Of a stretch of 13,010 bases of DNA, positions 6,392 through 13,010 are shown in pieces (positions within the stretch are counted from its first letter, which is position 1; each line of letters starts with the position of its first letter). The stretch is from assembly GCA_015485245.1 (NCBI GenBank), contig WFTY01000041.1, forward strand, positions 1 to 13,010, written 5' to 3'. The stretch comes from Anaerolineales bacterium (GTDB lineage Bacteria; Chloroflexota; Anaerolineae; Anaerolineales; UBA11858). A program made the position numbers and the translations under genes. Under the pieces are notes generated by a model that searched no databases, was not told where the DNA came from, and saw only the letters and a program-made list of their open reading frames with translations.

Positions 6392-8443
6392 ATGGGCGCG
6401 CTGAACCTTGATGCGTTTTTCCACCCCCGGGGCATCGCCGTGCTCGGTGCCTCGGGAGACCCGACCAAGCTGGGCTACGGGCTGGCCAATAACCTGATGC
6501 GCAGCAATTACCCTGGCGCGGTGCATTTCGTCAACCCCAAAGGCGGTGAGCTGCTGGGGTGTAAGGTGTATACCAGCGTGCTGGAAGTGCCTGAGCCGGT
6601 AGACCTGGCGGTGATCCTGATCCCCGCTCTTTACGTCCCCGATGCTCTGCGACAGTGCGGCGCGCGGGGCATCCGGGCAGCCATCGTGGGTTCGGGGGGG
6701 TTCCGCGAGGTCGGTCCGGCGGGCGAGCGTTTGGAGGCGGAGATGCTGGCTGTGGCGCGCGAGCATGGTATCCGCCTGATCGGCCCGAACTGCATCGGCC
6801 TGCTGGATACGCACCTGCCCATGGATACCACCTTTTTGCCTCCGCCTGGACCAACCCCTGGCGAGGTGGCGTTCATCTCTCATTCGGGAGCAATTTGCGC
6901 CGCGGTGATTGACTGGGCGCGCGGCCAGGGCTACGGTCTCTCGCGGTTGGTCAGCCTGGGTAATCAGTCCGACCTGGGCGAGACGGATGTGCTCGCTCCC
7001 GTGGCGGCGGATCCCTTCACGCGTGTGGTGGCCTTGTATCTTGAAGGGGTCAAAGATGGCCGCCGCTTTGTGCAAGAAGCCCGCCGGGTGACGGCGCACA
7101 AAGCGGTGATCGCCCTCAAGGTAGGGCGCTTCGAGGCTGGTCGGCGGGCGGTGGCTTCGCACACCGGCGCGCTGGCCGGGCAGGAGAGCGCCTTCAACGC
7201 CGCTTTCCGCCGTGCTGGCGTGCTGCGCGCGGAGACCAGCGAGGAGATGTTCGATCAAGCCCGCGCGCTGGCGTGGTGCCCGCTGCCTCGCGGCAGCCGC
7301 GTGGCGGTGCTGACCAACGCCGGCGGGCCGGGAGTCACCGCTGCGGATGCGTTGGAAGCCCATGGCCTGCAACTGGCCGGGTTCACGGCCAAGACGCGCT
7401 CTGCCCTGGATGCGATTCTGCCCCCGGCGGCCAGCCTGGGCAACCCGGTGGATATGCTCGCCTCCGCGGCGCCGGAGCAGTTCGCCGCCTCTCTGCGCGT
7501 GGTGCTATCCGATCCCGGCGTAGACAGCGTGATGGTGGTCTACCCCACACCGCCGATGTTCACTGCGGGCGCGGTGGCCAAGGCGATCATCCCGGTGATC
7601 CACGCGGCGGAGAAGCCGGTTGTCGTCGCTGTGATGGGCGAGCGTATGATTCAGGAGGCGGTGGAGCACCTGCGCGCGGCGCACGTGCCGGAGTACCGCT
7701 TCCCCGAGCGGGCTGCCGCGGCGCTGGCTGCGTTGGTGGCGCGCGTGGAACTGCAAAAATTCGCCCGGGATGAGGCGGTCAGACCTGTGGGCGAGATGCC
7801 GCATTTGGCTGCTCAACCCCTGGGCCTTTTAACCGCTTATGGCATCCCGCTGGCGACGTTGAAACTGGCGCGCGACGCTGTTGAAGCCGTCGTTTTGGCC
7901 GAGGAGCTGGGCTACCCGGTGGCGTTGAAGATCGCCGCGGCAGAAATCAGCCACAAGTCGGACGTCGGCGGTGTGTTGCTCAACTTGAACGATGGGGAAG
8001 CAGTGCGGAGGGGTTTTGAAGCTGTGGTTCAGCGCGTCCGTCAGGCGCGCCCGGATGCCGACATCGAGGGCGTCTATGTACAGCGCATGATCGACGAAGG
8101 GCAAGAAGTGATCGTGGGAGCGATCCAGGATCCGCAGTTTGGCCCCCTGGTGATGTTCGGCTCTGGCGGCACGGAAGTGGAAGGCCTGAAAGATGTGGCC
8201 TTCGCCCTGGCCCCGCTCACCCGCAGCGACGCTGAGTATCTTCTTGAAAATACCTGGGCCGGGCGCAAGCTCAGCGGCTTTCGTGATCTCCCCCCCGCCG
8301 ATCGGGATGCTGTGCTGGATGTGCTTTTCCGCCTGGCGCAACTGGCCGCCGATCATCCTGAAATCGCCGAGATCGAGATCAACCCGCTGCGCGTGTTGCC
8401 CTCCGGCAAGGGCGCGGTGGCTGTGGACGTGCGTCTGGCTTGA
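6392..8443 (+). CDS. ADP-forming acyl-CoA synthetase (acetate--CoA ligase type), fused alpha-beta chain
   Basis: Predicted to catalyse acyl-CoA + ADP + Pi to acid + CoA + ATP, reversibly, giving substrate-level phosphorylation from acetyl-CoA or related thioesters. It has 683 residues: an N-terminal CoA-binding Rossmann domain (about 5-135, with IAVLGAS at 15-21 and GPNCIG at 131-136), succinyl-CoA-ligase-like domains (about 155-450, with SHSGAI at 163-168), and a C-terminal ATP-grasp domain (about 465-683). The phosphorylated histidine is H257 in SHTGALAG, and the second histidine of the phosphate relay is H521 in ISHKSDVGGV. The EIEINPL motif is at 660-666. Alpha and beta parts are joined in one chain, without an acetyltransferase domain. 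The start codon has only a weak GAG site 7 bases upstream; the family's typical N-terminus (FFHPRGIAVLG) supports it. Substrate (acetyl versus longer or aryl acyl) is not resolvable here. Confidence 0.92.
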   Translation: MGALNLDAFFHPRGIAVLGASGDPTKLGYGLANNLMRSNYPGAVHFVNPKGGELLGCKVYTSVLEVPEPVDLAVILIPALYVPDALRQCGARGIRAAIVGSGGFREVGPAGERLEAEMLAVAREHGIRLIGPNCIGLLDTHLPMDTTFLPPPGPTPGEVAFISHSGAICAAVIDWARGQGYGLSRLVSLGNQSDLGETDVLAPVAADPFTRVVALYLEGVKDGRRFVQEARRVTAHKAVIALKVGRFEAGRRAVASHTGALAGQESAFNAAFRRAGVLRAETSEEMFDQARALAWCPLPRGSRVAVLTNAGGPGVTAADALEAHGLQLAGFTAKTRSALDAILPPAASLGNPVDMLASAAPEQFAASLRVVLSDPGVDSVMVVYPTPPMFTAGAVAKAIIPVIHAAEKPVVVAVMGERMIQEAVEHLRAAHVPEYRFPERAAAALAALVARVELQKFARDEAVRPVGEMPHLAAQPLGLLTAYGIPLATLKLARDAVEAVVLAEELGYPVALKIAAAEISHKSDVGGVLLNLNDGEAVRRGFEAVVQRVRQARPDADIEGVYVQRMIDEGQEVIVGAIQDPQFGPLVMFGSGGTEVEGLKDVAFALAPLTRSDAEYLLENTWAGRKLSGFRDLPPADRDAVLDVLFRLAQLAADHPEIAEIEINPLRVLPSGKGAVAVDVRLA

Positions 8444-8447
8444 AGGT

Positions 8448-9548
8448 TCAGGGGAGCGCGAATGCTCCCTTTACCAAGTTGGTCAGGGCGGCGAGACCTT
8501 TTTGCAATGGCGCGGTTTCGATGTACTCGTGCACGGTGTGTGCCCCCCCGCCGCGCGTCAAGCCGACGCACACGCAGGGTAGCCCGCGGCTGAGGGGGAT
8601 GTTGGCGTCGGTGGAGCCGCTGGTGAGCATGGCTTGAAGTCCCTGTTCTTGCAGCGCTTTGACGGCTTTCTTTACCAGGGGGTGATCGGGGCGGATTTCT
8701 CCGGCGGGGCGGCGGCCGATGACCTCGGCAGTCACCTGCACGCCGGGACGGCGGGCTTTGCGGATGATTGTTTCCACTTGTTGTATCAGGCGGTTTAATG
8801 TCTCCGGCCTTTCGGCGCGCAGATCCAGTTCCAGCCAGGCGCGCGGCGCCAGGGTGTTAACGGATGTCCCCCCGTGGATGACGCCCACGTTCAGGCTGGC
8901 GCGCGGTTGGCTCGGGATCGGCAGCGCCGTTAGTTGAGTAATCAGGGCAGCCAGCTCGTGGACGGCCGAGGGTGCGCCGTAATCGCCCCAGGCGTGGCCG
9001 CCGCGCGTTTCAACCGTGATGCGGTAGCGTTGCACCCCCAGCCCGCGATAATAGATCTGCCCCAGAGCCATGCCCTCCAGCACCAGATAGGCCGCCGGCG
9101 CGTCGCCGAAGCGATCCACCACCGCGCGCATCCCCTTGAGATCGCCCAGCCCTTCCTCGCATACGTTGGCGACCAGCCAGATGTCGCCTGGGGGTGTGAA
9201 GTCTTCCTGGCGTAGCGCCCAGAGCAAACCGAATAATGCTGCCACGGCGATGCTGTTATCGCCGATGCCAGGGCCGTGGATTGTTTCATTGGTGTGATGG
9301 ACGTTCAGGTCGGTATCCGGGGGGAAAACGGTGTCGCAATGGGCGCTGACCACCAGCGGGCGCGCCGCGCTGCTGCCGGGCCAGCGGGCGTAGAGATGCC
9401 CCCGGGCGTCCTGTTCCACTTCTAGAGATGGCTCCGCGCGGAAGCGGCCAAGCAAAAAGGCCAGCCGCTGCGCCTCGGCAAACGTCGGCGCGGGGATTTG
9501 CTGAATCTGAACCGCCAGCTTCAGCAGCGCGGTGAGGAGAGCGCTCAT
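8448..9548 (-). CDS. M20-family zinc metallopeptidase (dipeptidase/tripeptidase/deacylase type)
   Basis: Cytoplasmic di-zinc amidohydrolase acting on small peptides or N-acyl amino acids. With the chosen start it has 366 residues. The expected metal and catalytic residues are visible: H70 and D72 in SAHCDTV, bridging D97 in GPGIGDNS, the E131-E132 pair in NVCEEGLG (general base and ligand), E158 in LVLEG, and H340 in AHTVHEY. A dimerisation lid with SVNTLAPRAWLELDLR (229-244) sits between the two halves of the catalytic domain. The ATG at 9546-9548 is preferred because GGGAGG lies 9 bases upstream inside the end of the kinase gene; the in-frame ATG at 9599 lies further inside it and would add a 17-residue tail unlike the family. 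Four bases separate it from the kinase stop, so it is probably the last gene of that operon. The exact substrate is unknown. Confidence 0.92.
   Translation of the reverse strand: MSALLTALLKLAVQIQQIPAPTFAEAQRLAFLLGRFRAEPSLEVEQDARGHLYARWPGSSAARPLVVSAHCDTVFPPDTDLNVHHTNETIHGPGIGDNSIAVAALFGLLWALRQEDFTPPGDIWLVANVCEEGLGDLKGMRAVVDRFGDAPAAYLVLEGMALGQIYYRGLGVQRYRITVETRGGHAWGDYGAPSAVHELAALITQLTALPIPSQPRASLNVGVIHGGTSVNTLAPRAWLELDLRAERPETLNRLIQQVETIIRKARRPGVQVTAEVIGRRPAGEIRPDHPLVKKAVKALQEQGLQAMLTSGSTDANIPLSRGLPCVCVGLTRGGGAHTVHEYIETAPLQKGLAALTNLVKGAFALP
8451..8473 (+). terminator. Weak intrinsic terminator for the plus-strand operon, inside the convergent gene
   Basis: GGGAGC (8452-8457) pairs with GCTCCC (8464-8469) around a 6-base loop, followed by TTT. 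A G-T pair can extend the stem. It starts eight bases after the acyl-CoA synthetase stop codon and lies within the last codons of the M20 peptidase on the other strand. The T run is short, so termination may be partial. Confidence 0.55.
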
Positions 9549-9552
9549 CGGA

Positions 9553-10215
9553 TCAGTACCTCCCGTTTTCGACTTCCTCGGGATCGAAGATGACCACATC
9601 CTTGCCGGTGAGTTTTTGACGCACTTTCTGGACGATCAGGTCGAGGTGACCGCTGTGCTTGACGAAATCCATATCGTCGGCGGGGACGGTGAGCACCGGG
9701 CACAGGCTGAAGTTTTCCACCCATTCCTGGTAAAGACGGTTGAGGCGTTGGAGGTAGTCGGGGCTGATTTGCCGTTCGTACTCTCGCCCGCGGCGCTGAA
9801 TGCGACGTTGCAGTGTGGGTACGGAAGCGCGCAGGTAGATCACCAGATCGGGCGGGGGGAGGAATTCGCTCAGTACCTGGTAGAGTTCCCAGTAGGTGTT
9901 GTAATCGCGCTCCGCCATGTTGCCGCTGAGGTACAGGTTGCGGGCGAAGACTTCGGCGTCTTCGTACACGCTGCGATCCTGAACCACCGAAGTGGGGTGA
10001 TCCAGCAGGCGGCGGTGGATGCGCAGACGGTGCGTGAGGAAGAAAAGTTGCGAGTGAAACGCCCAGGCGCGCATATCCTGGTAGAAGTCGGCCAGGTAGG
10101 GGTTGTCGGCCTGGGGCTCATAGAAGGGCTGCCAGTGGAGACGCTGGCTGAGCAGGTTGACCAGGGTGGATTTGCCTACGCCGATGTTCCCGGCGACGGC
10201 GACGAATTTTTTCAT
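9553..10215 (-). CDS. Deoxynucleoside kinase (dAK/dGK/dCK family)
   Basis: Salvage enzyme transferring phosphate from ATP to a deoxynucleoside to give the dNMP. The 220 residues fit the bacterial dNK family. The P-loop GNIGVGKST is at 9-17, the E33 of FYEP is the expected sugar-hydroxyl contact or base region, the DRS motif is at 80-82 followed by VYEDAEVFA, and the Arg-rich lid RIQRRGREYER is at 138-148. Which base is preferred cannot be read from these motifs. The start is the ATG at 10215, with GAGGG about 8 bases upstream; an in-frame GTG at 10230 would place that GAGGG inside the gene. The gap to the upstream PPDK-like gene is 20 bases and the M20 peptidase follows after 4 bases, suggesting one transcript. 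Its place downstream of dnaN fits a DNA-precursor role. Confidence 0.93.
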   Translation of the reverse strand: MKKFVAVAGNIGVGKSTLVNLLSQRLHWQPFYEPQADNPYLADFYQDMRAWAFHSQLFFLTHRLRIHRRLLDHPTSVVQDRSVYEDAEVFARNLYLSGNMAERDYNTYWELYQVLSEFLPPPDLVIYLRASVPTLQRRIQRRGREYERQISPDYLQRLNRLYQEWVENFSLCPVLTVPADDMDFVKHSGHLDLIVQKVRQKLTGKDVVIFDPEEVENGRY

Positions 10216-10235
10216 TATGATGTCCCTCACGAAAA

Positions 10236-12563
10236 TCAGGCCTCTGGAACCAGGAGGGCGACTGCCTGTCCGGCGTTGCTATCCATAATAAGTTCCAGGC
10301 GATGGCTAGGGCGATAGGCGGATACTTCGATCAGGCGCAGACAATCTTCCAGATCGGCGTCTTCGGGGCAGTATTTTGCCAGCTGGTTGGGGGTGTTGTA
10401 GAAAAAATCGTGATTGAAGATCGCGTCTTCGTCGTTGAGGTCAATCGCCAGGGGATAGATTTTTGCCTCGATTAGATCCTGGAAGAAGTGTGTGCCAAAG
10501 GATGGTTCCGGCGTGGTGTCGAACTTGCCGCCAGCGAGCTCGATCAGCGCGCGGGTGTTGTAGATCTCCGAGTAGCGGATGTTCACGCCCAGGTCGGGGT
10601 TGCGCGTTCCCCAGCGCCCCGGGCCGATGCAGATGAACGTCTCGTCGGCCAGGCGATTGTTGAGACGGCCGATGGCGCGCCCCAGCTCGGAGCGCTCTGC
10701 GGCGGTGGGTAAGGCGTAATAGCGCTCGGGGACGACGAAGAGCACGTAACGGATGCCGCGCACGCGCCCGTGTGGGATCATCCGGCGCGTGGAAAAAACG
10801 ATGTCTTCGGGGGCGATCTCCTCCGGAAGGTGGGCTTCCTCATCTTCGCTGTGGCTTTGGGGGCGGCATTGCAGGATGGCGATATCTACCTGTGGGTTGA
10901 GGCTGTGGGGATCGCGCACATAGATGGCGAATTCCATATCCACAGGGGTGTGGTAATGGGTTTCTAGAATGTGCAGCATGCGGCGCATGTGCTCAGCAAA
11001 AGCGGTGCGCTGCAATAATCCATCGAAGGTGATGACGACCTGGCTGATTTGCTGGTCGGCGACGTTGCTGCGAATGGGCATCAAAAAGCCGCCCTGGTCG
11101 ATCTGCGCGATATAGCGCAGCAGAGGGTATTTGCGGTTGAGCACCTGATGGATCGACAGAGTCTCAAAGCGGTTGGTTTTGAGGTTGATCACGTCCACGT
11201 ATTGCTGTGAATAGCGACGGATGAGCTTGGGGGCGAACTCCGGGCGCAGTTGCGGGTGACTGAGGGCGACCAGGCGCGGGTAATCCACGCCCACGCGCTC
11301 CACAGCGCGCGTGCCCAGCCCCCATACCAGGCGCAGAAAGCCGTCTTCCTGCCGGATTTGCGGTGACCAGCGGTACAGGTTGCGGCTGAAAGCCACCCCG
11401 GCCGCGTGAGGGAAATAGTAATCTCCAAATTGCTCCCCCTCCACTACCTGAATTAGAATCGCCAGGCGCTCGTCATAATCCTGTAACCCCATGGCGCGGC
11501 GGTAGAGCAAGGCGTCGGGGTTGAGGCCGCTGGCGAAGACGTGGGCGATGGCCTGGGTGAGGGCATGCAGGTTGGCCTCCAGGTCGCCCTGGTTGGGGCA
11601 GAAGACGCTGTCGTATTTCCCGGCGAAAGAGGTGCCGAAGTTGTCTTCCAGCAGGCTGGAGGAGCGCACGATCAGCGGCCTGGAGCCGACCTTTTTCAGC
11701 ATCAGCCGCAGCCGATCGAGGATGTCGGGAGGAAATTCGCCGCGAGCGTATTCCCGTTGAATGCGGGGGTAATCGGCGTGGATTTGTTCTTCGGATTTGT
11801 ATTTTTGATCCGCCCAGTGCATCAGGTCGTTGTAGCTCATGAAGGCATACATCACCTCAGAGCCGAGGAAATAAGACTCCGGAATGCGGATGCGCTGGCA
11901 GATATCCTCGTCGGCGATTTCGCTGAGGATGCGCGCGGCGAGCAGCATGCCGGCGGCTTTGCCCCCGATCTTGCCGTGCCCGATTTTGCGCCGGCTGATG
12001 TTTTGCAGATCGCTGATGGTGAACCACGATTTGGCGATGTTGATATAGGCCAGTTGGTCACTGATGATTTTGCGGATGAGGACGACGAGCAGTTCGTTGT
12101 AGCGGTGCTGATACTTTTTTCGCTCTTCGGGGGGCAGGTGTTCGATTGCCTGCGCCTGCTCAAAGAGCATGTCTTGCGGGGCGAGCTCGGGGTTAAAGGA
12201 GACTTCGATCTGCCGGGCGGAGGGATCGCGCTCGGCCAGCACCTGTTTGACGATGTTCTCGAAATCCTCGAAATGAAGGTTGTAGGCGAAATAGAAGTCG
12301 GTCAGGTGGGTGCGGATGCGCGAGAGACGCGTTTCCCAGGTCTCTTCGTTCTCCTCCCAGAGAGGGTCGTGCAGCCCTTCGCGCGCCTGAGATTCGATGG
12401 CTTTGGCGCGCACCTCGGCCTCGAAGGCCTGCGGCGTGATGATGCCGCGGCGGAACAGCTCGCGTCGCATCAGCTCGCGGATGCGCGTGCGCAGGATGGG
12501 ATATTGCGCCAGCGCCAGGTAGATGCGCAGGGCCTGATCGGCGGAGGGATCGGGTAAGGTCAT
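10236..12563 (-). CDS. PEP/pyruvate-binding (PPDK-N, ATP-grasp) domain protein of unknown target
   Basis: A 775-residue protein with the nucleotide-binding half of PEP synthase/pyruvate phosphate dikinase. Seen: KIGGKAAGM (198-206), comparable to the GGKGANL loop; VRSSSLLED (299-307) with TSFAGKYDSV (311-320), comparable to the VRSSATAED...SFAGQ signature; DMEFAIY (542-548) and LQCRP (564-568), comparable to the DIEWA...LQARP end of the domain. Missing: the swivelling phosphohistidine motif (TSHAAI-like) and the PEP-binding TIM barrel, so it cannot be a complete PEP synthase. An N-terminal helical, charged region (1-190) and a C-terminal region (583-775), with GPGRWGTRNPDLGV (647-660) and FGTHFFQDLIEAKIYPLAI (689-707), are unassigned. 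The ATG at 12563 is chosen because the in-frame ATG at 12590 lies within the upstream terminator stem; it has no clear ribosome binding site. The kinase gene follows by 20 bases. Confidence 0.8.
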   Translation of the reverse strand: MTLPDPSADQALRIYLALAQYPILRTRIRELMRRELFRRGIITPQAFEAEVRAKAIESQAREGLHDPLWEENEETWETRLSRIRTHLTDFYFAYNLHFEDFENIVKQVLAERDPSARQIEVSFNPELAPQDMLFEQAQAIEHLPPEERKKYQHRYNELLVVLIRKIISDQLAYINIAKSWFTISDLQNISRRKIGHGKIGGKAAGMLLAARILSEIADEDICQRIRIPESYFLGSEVMYAFMSYNDLMHWADQKYKSEEQIHADYPRIQREYARGEFPPDILDRLRLMLKKVGSRPLIVRSSSLLEDNFGTSFAGKYDSVFCPNQGDLEANLHALTQAIAHVFASGLNPDALLYRRAMGLQDYDERLAILIQVVEGEQFGDYYFPHAAGVAFSRNLYRWSPQIRQEDGFLRLVWGLGTRAVERVGVDYPRLVALSHPQLRPEFAPKLIRRYSQQYVDVINLKTNRFETLSIHQVLNRKYPLLRYIAQIDQGGFLMPIRSNVADQQISQVVITFDGLLQRTAFAEHMRRMLHILETHYHTPVDMEFAIYVRDPHSLNPQVDIAILQCRPQSHSEDEEAHLPEEIAPEDIVFSTRRMIPHGRVRGIRYVLFVVPERYYALPTAAERSELGRAIGRLNNRLADETFICIGPGRWGTRNPDLGVNIRYSEIYNTRALIELAGGKFDTTPEPSFGTHFFQDLIEAKIYPLAIDLNDEDAIFNHDFFYNTPNQLAKYCPEDADLEDCLRLIEVSAYRPSHRLELIMDSNAGQAVALLVPEA

Positions 12564-12579
12564 GGTGCGCGCGGGATGC

Positions 12580-12614
12580 AAAAAAAACATCCGAAGCCGG
12601 GCGCGCTTCGGATG
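12580..12614 (-). terminator. Strong intrinsic terminator after dnaN
   Basis: On the minus strand CATCCGAAGC pairs perfectly with GCTTCGGATG around a 7-base loop and is followed at once by eight T. This 10-bp stem plus T8 is a textbook Rho-independent terminator, beginning 19 bases after the dnaN stop. The ATG of the following gene lies only 16 bases beyond the T tract. Confidence 0.93.
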
Positions 12615-12633
12615 TCGGTGGACGGGTTTGCCT

Positions 12634-12994
12634 CTAGGAGCGCATGGGCATGATGACGTGGATGAAATCTTTGCTGCCCACCGGGCGGATGACCCCCGGA
12701 CTGCTGTCGGAGGTGGTCTCCAGGGCCACGTTAGGGGTTTTGATCACATCGAGCACATCGCGCAGGAAGCGCACGTTGAAGGCGATCAACAGCGGCGGCC
12801 CGTCGATCGTGGCGTCGACCACCGTTTGGTTGGAGCCGGTTTCCTCCGATTGCCCGGAGATCTCCACCATGCCGGGTTGCAACTCGTCGCCGGGGGTGAT
12901 GTTGATCAGAGCGATCTGGGAGCCTTCGCGGGCGAAGATTTCGGCCTGCTTGCAGGCTTTTAAAAAGGCATCTGTGGAGAGCACGGTGCGGGTT
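12634..12994 (-). CDS. dnaN: DNA polymerase III beta subunit (sliding clamp), C-terminal part, 5' end outside window
   Basis: The ring-shaped processivity clamp of the replicative polymerase, a cytoplasmic homodimer with three similar domains per chain. About 119 codons are seen, covering domain 3. Recognisable pieces are FLKACKQAEIFAR near the start, ISGQSEETGSN, the IAFNVRFLRDVL helix, and the closing IRPVGSKDFIHVIMPMR, the nearly invariant clamp C-terminus that contributes to the peptide-binding pocket. The stop TAG is at 12636-12634. Genome sequence appears to end at 12994; the remaining 16 bases are adapter-like, so translation past that point is not real. A GTG at 12984 is internal and not the true start. 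A strong terminator follows. Confidence 0.93.
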
Positions 12995-13010
12995 CTGTCT
13001 CTTATACACA
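12995..13010. other. Tn5/Nextera mosaic-end adapter remnant
   Basis: CTGTCTCTTATACACA is identical to the first 16 bases of the 19-bp Tn5 mosaic end used in tagmentation libraries, and it sits flush with the end of the window. The clamp reading frame fits the family up to 12994 and loses meaning after it. This is best read as untrimmed library adapter at a contig end, not a natural transposon end. Confidence 0.93.

Noticed and set aside
6332..7372. Open 346-codon frame on the minus strand
   Set aside because: Antisense to the ADP-forming acyl-CoA synthetase and unlike any family I know.
11541..12557. Open 338-codon frame on the plus strand
   Set aside because: Antisense to the PPDK-like gene; shadow frame in GC-rich DNA.
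10236..12563. Complete phosphoenolpyruvate synthase (ppsA)
   Set aside because: No phosphohistidine swivel motif and no PEP-binding barrel; only the ATP-grasp half is recognisable.
12564..12590. Upstream ATG for the PPDK-like gene
   Set aside because: This ATG and the following Phe codons are formed by the stem and T tract of the dnaN terminator.
12995..13010. Natural transposon inverted repeat
   Set aside because: Exact mosaic-end match flush with the contig end and no transposase nearby; adapter remnant is the simpler reading.

Overview
The window looks like a piece of a GC-rich bacterial chromosome. The best guess is a member of the Chloroflexota (Anaerolineae-like). I infer this from the protein flavour: a Pro/Thr-rich lipoprotein, a fused ADP-forming acyl-CoA synthetase, a long-form formate-THF ligase and a PEP/pyruvate-binding-domain protein. 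No rRNA, tRNA, CRISPR array or insertion sequence is visible. The last 16 bases (12995-13010) match the Tn5/Nextera mosaic end, so the right edge is almost certainly residual sequencing adapter at a contig end rather than genome.

Layout: (1) 1-2433, minus strand: folD followed by fhs (fhs is cut by the left edge), a one-carbon/tetrahydrofolate operon. The 101-base gap between the two genes holds a G-rich tandem repeat. (2) 2434-2679: a divergent regulatory region with candidate promoters in both directions and a 10-bp palindrome between them. (3) 2680-8443, plus strand: a tightly packed set made of a GH36 alpha-galactosidase-like glycosidase, a beta-propeller-type lipoprotein (ATGA overlap) and a single-chain ADP-forming acyl-CoA synthetase (8-base gap). 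(4) 8448-12563, minus strand and convergent with the previous set (4 bases between stop codons): in transcription order, a PPDK-N/PEP-pyruvate-binding-domain protein, a deoxynucleoside kinase and an M20 metallopeptidase. (5) 12634-12994, minus strand: the C-terminal part of the DNA polymerase III beta clamp (dnaN), ending in a textbook intrinsic terminator just before the PPDK-like gene.

How the genes fit together: FolD and Fhs interconvert formate, 10-formyl-, methenyl- and methylene-THF, serving biosynthesis or a methyl-branch C1 pathway. The plus-strand set could couple alpha-galactoside use (GH36), a surface lipoprotein and acyl-CoA-linked ATP formation, but only the gene packing supports a shared transcript. 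The minus-strand set mixes nucleotide salvage (dNK), peptide hydrolysis (M20) and an ATP-grasp protein of unknown target. Most of the window is ordinary metabolism. I do not see a clear new defence or mobile system. The least explained gene is the PPDK-N-like protein at 10236-12563, which lacks the phosphohistidine and PEP-binding domains and carries a conserved-looking C-terminal region that I cannot assign.
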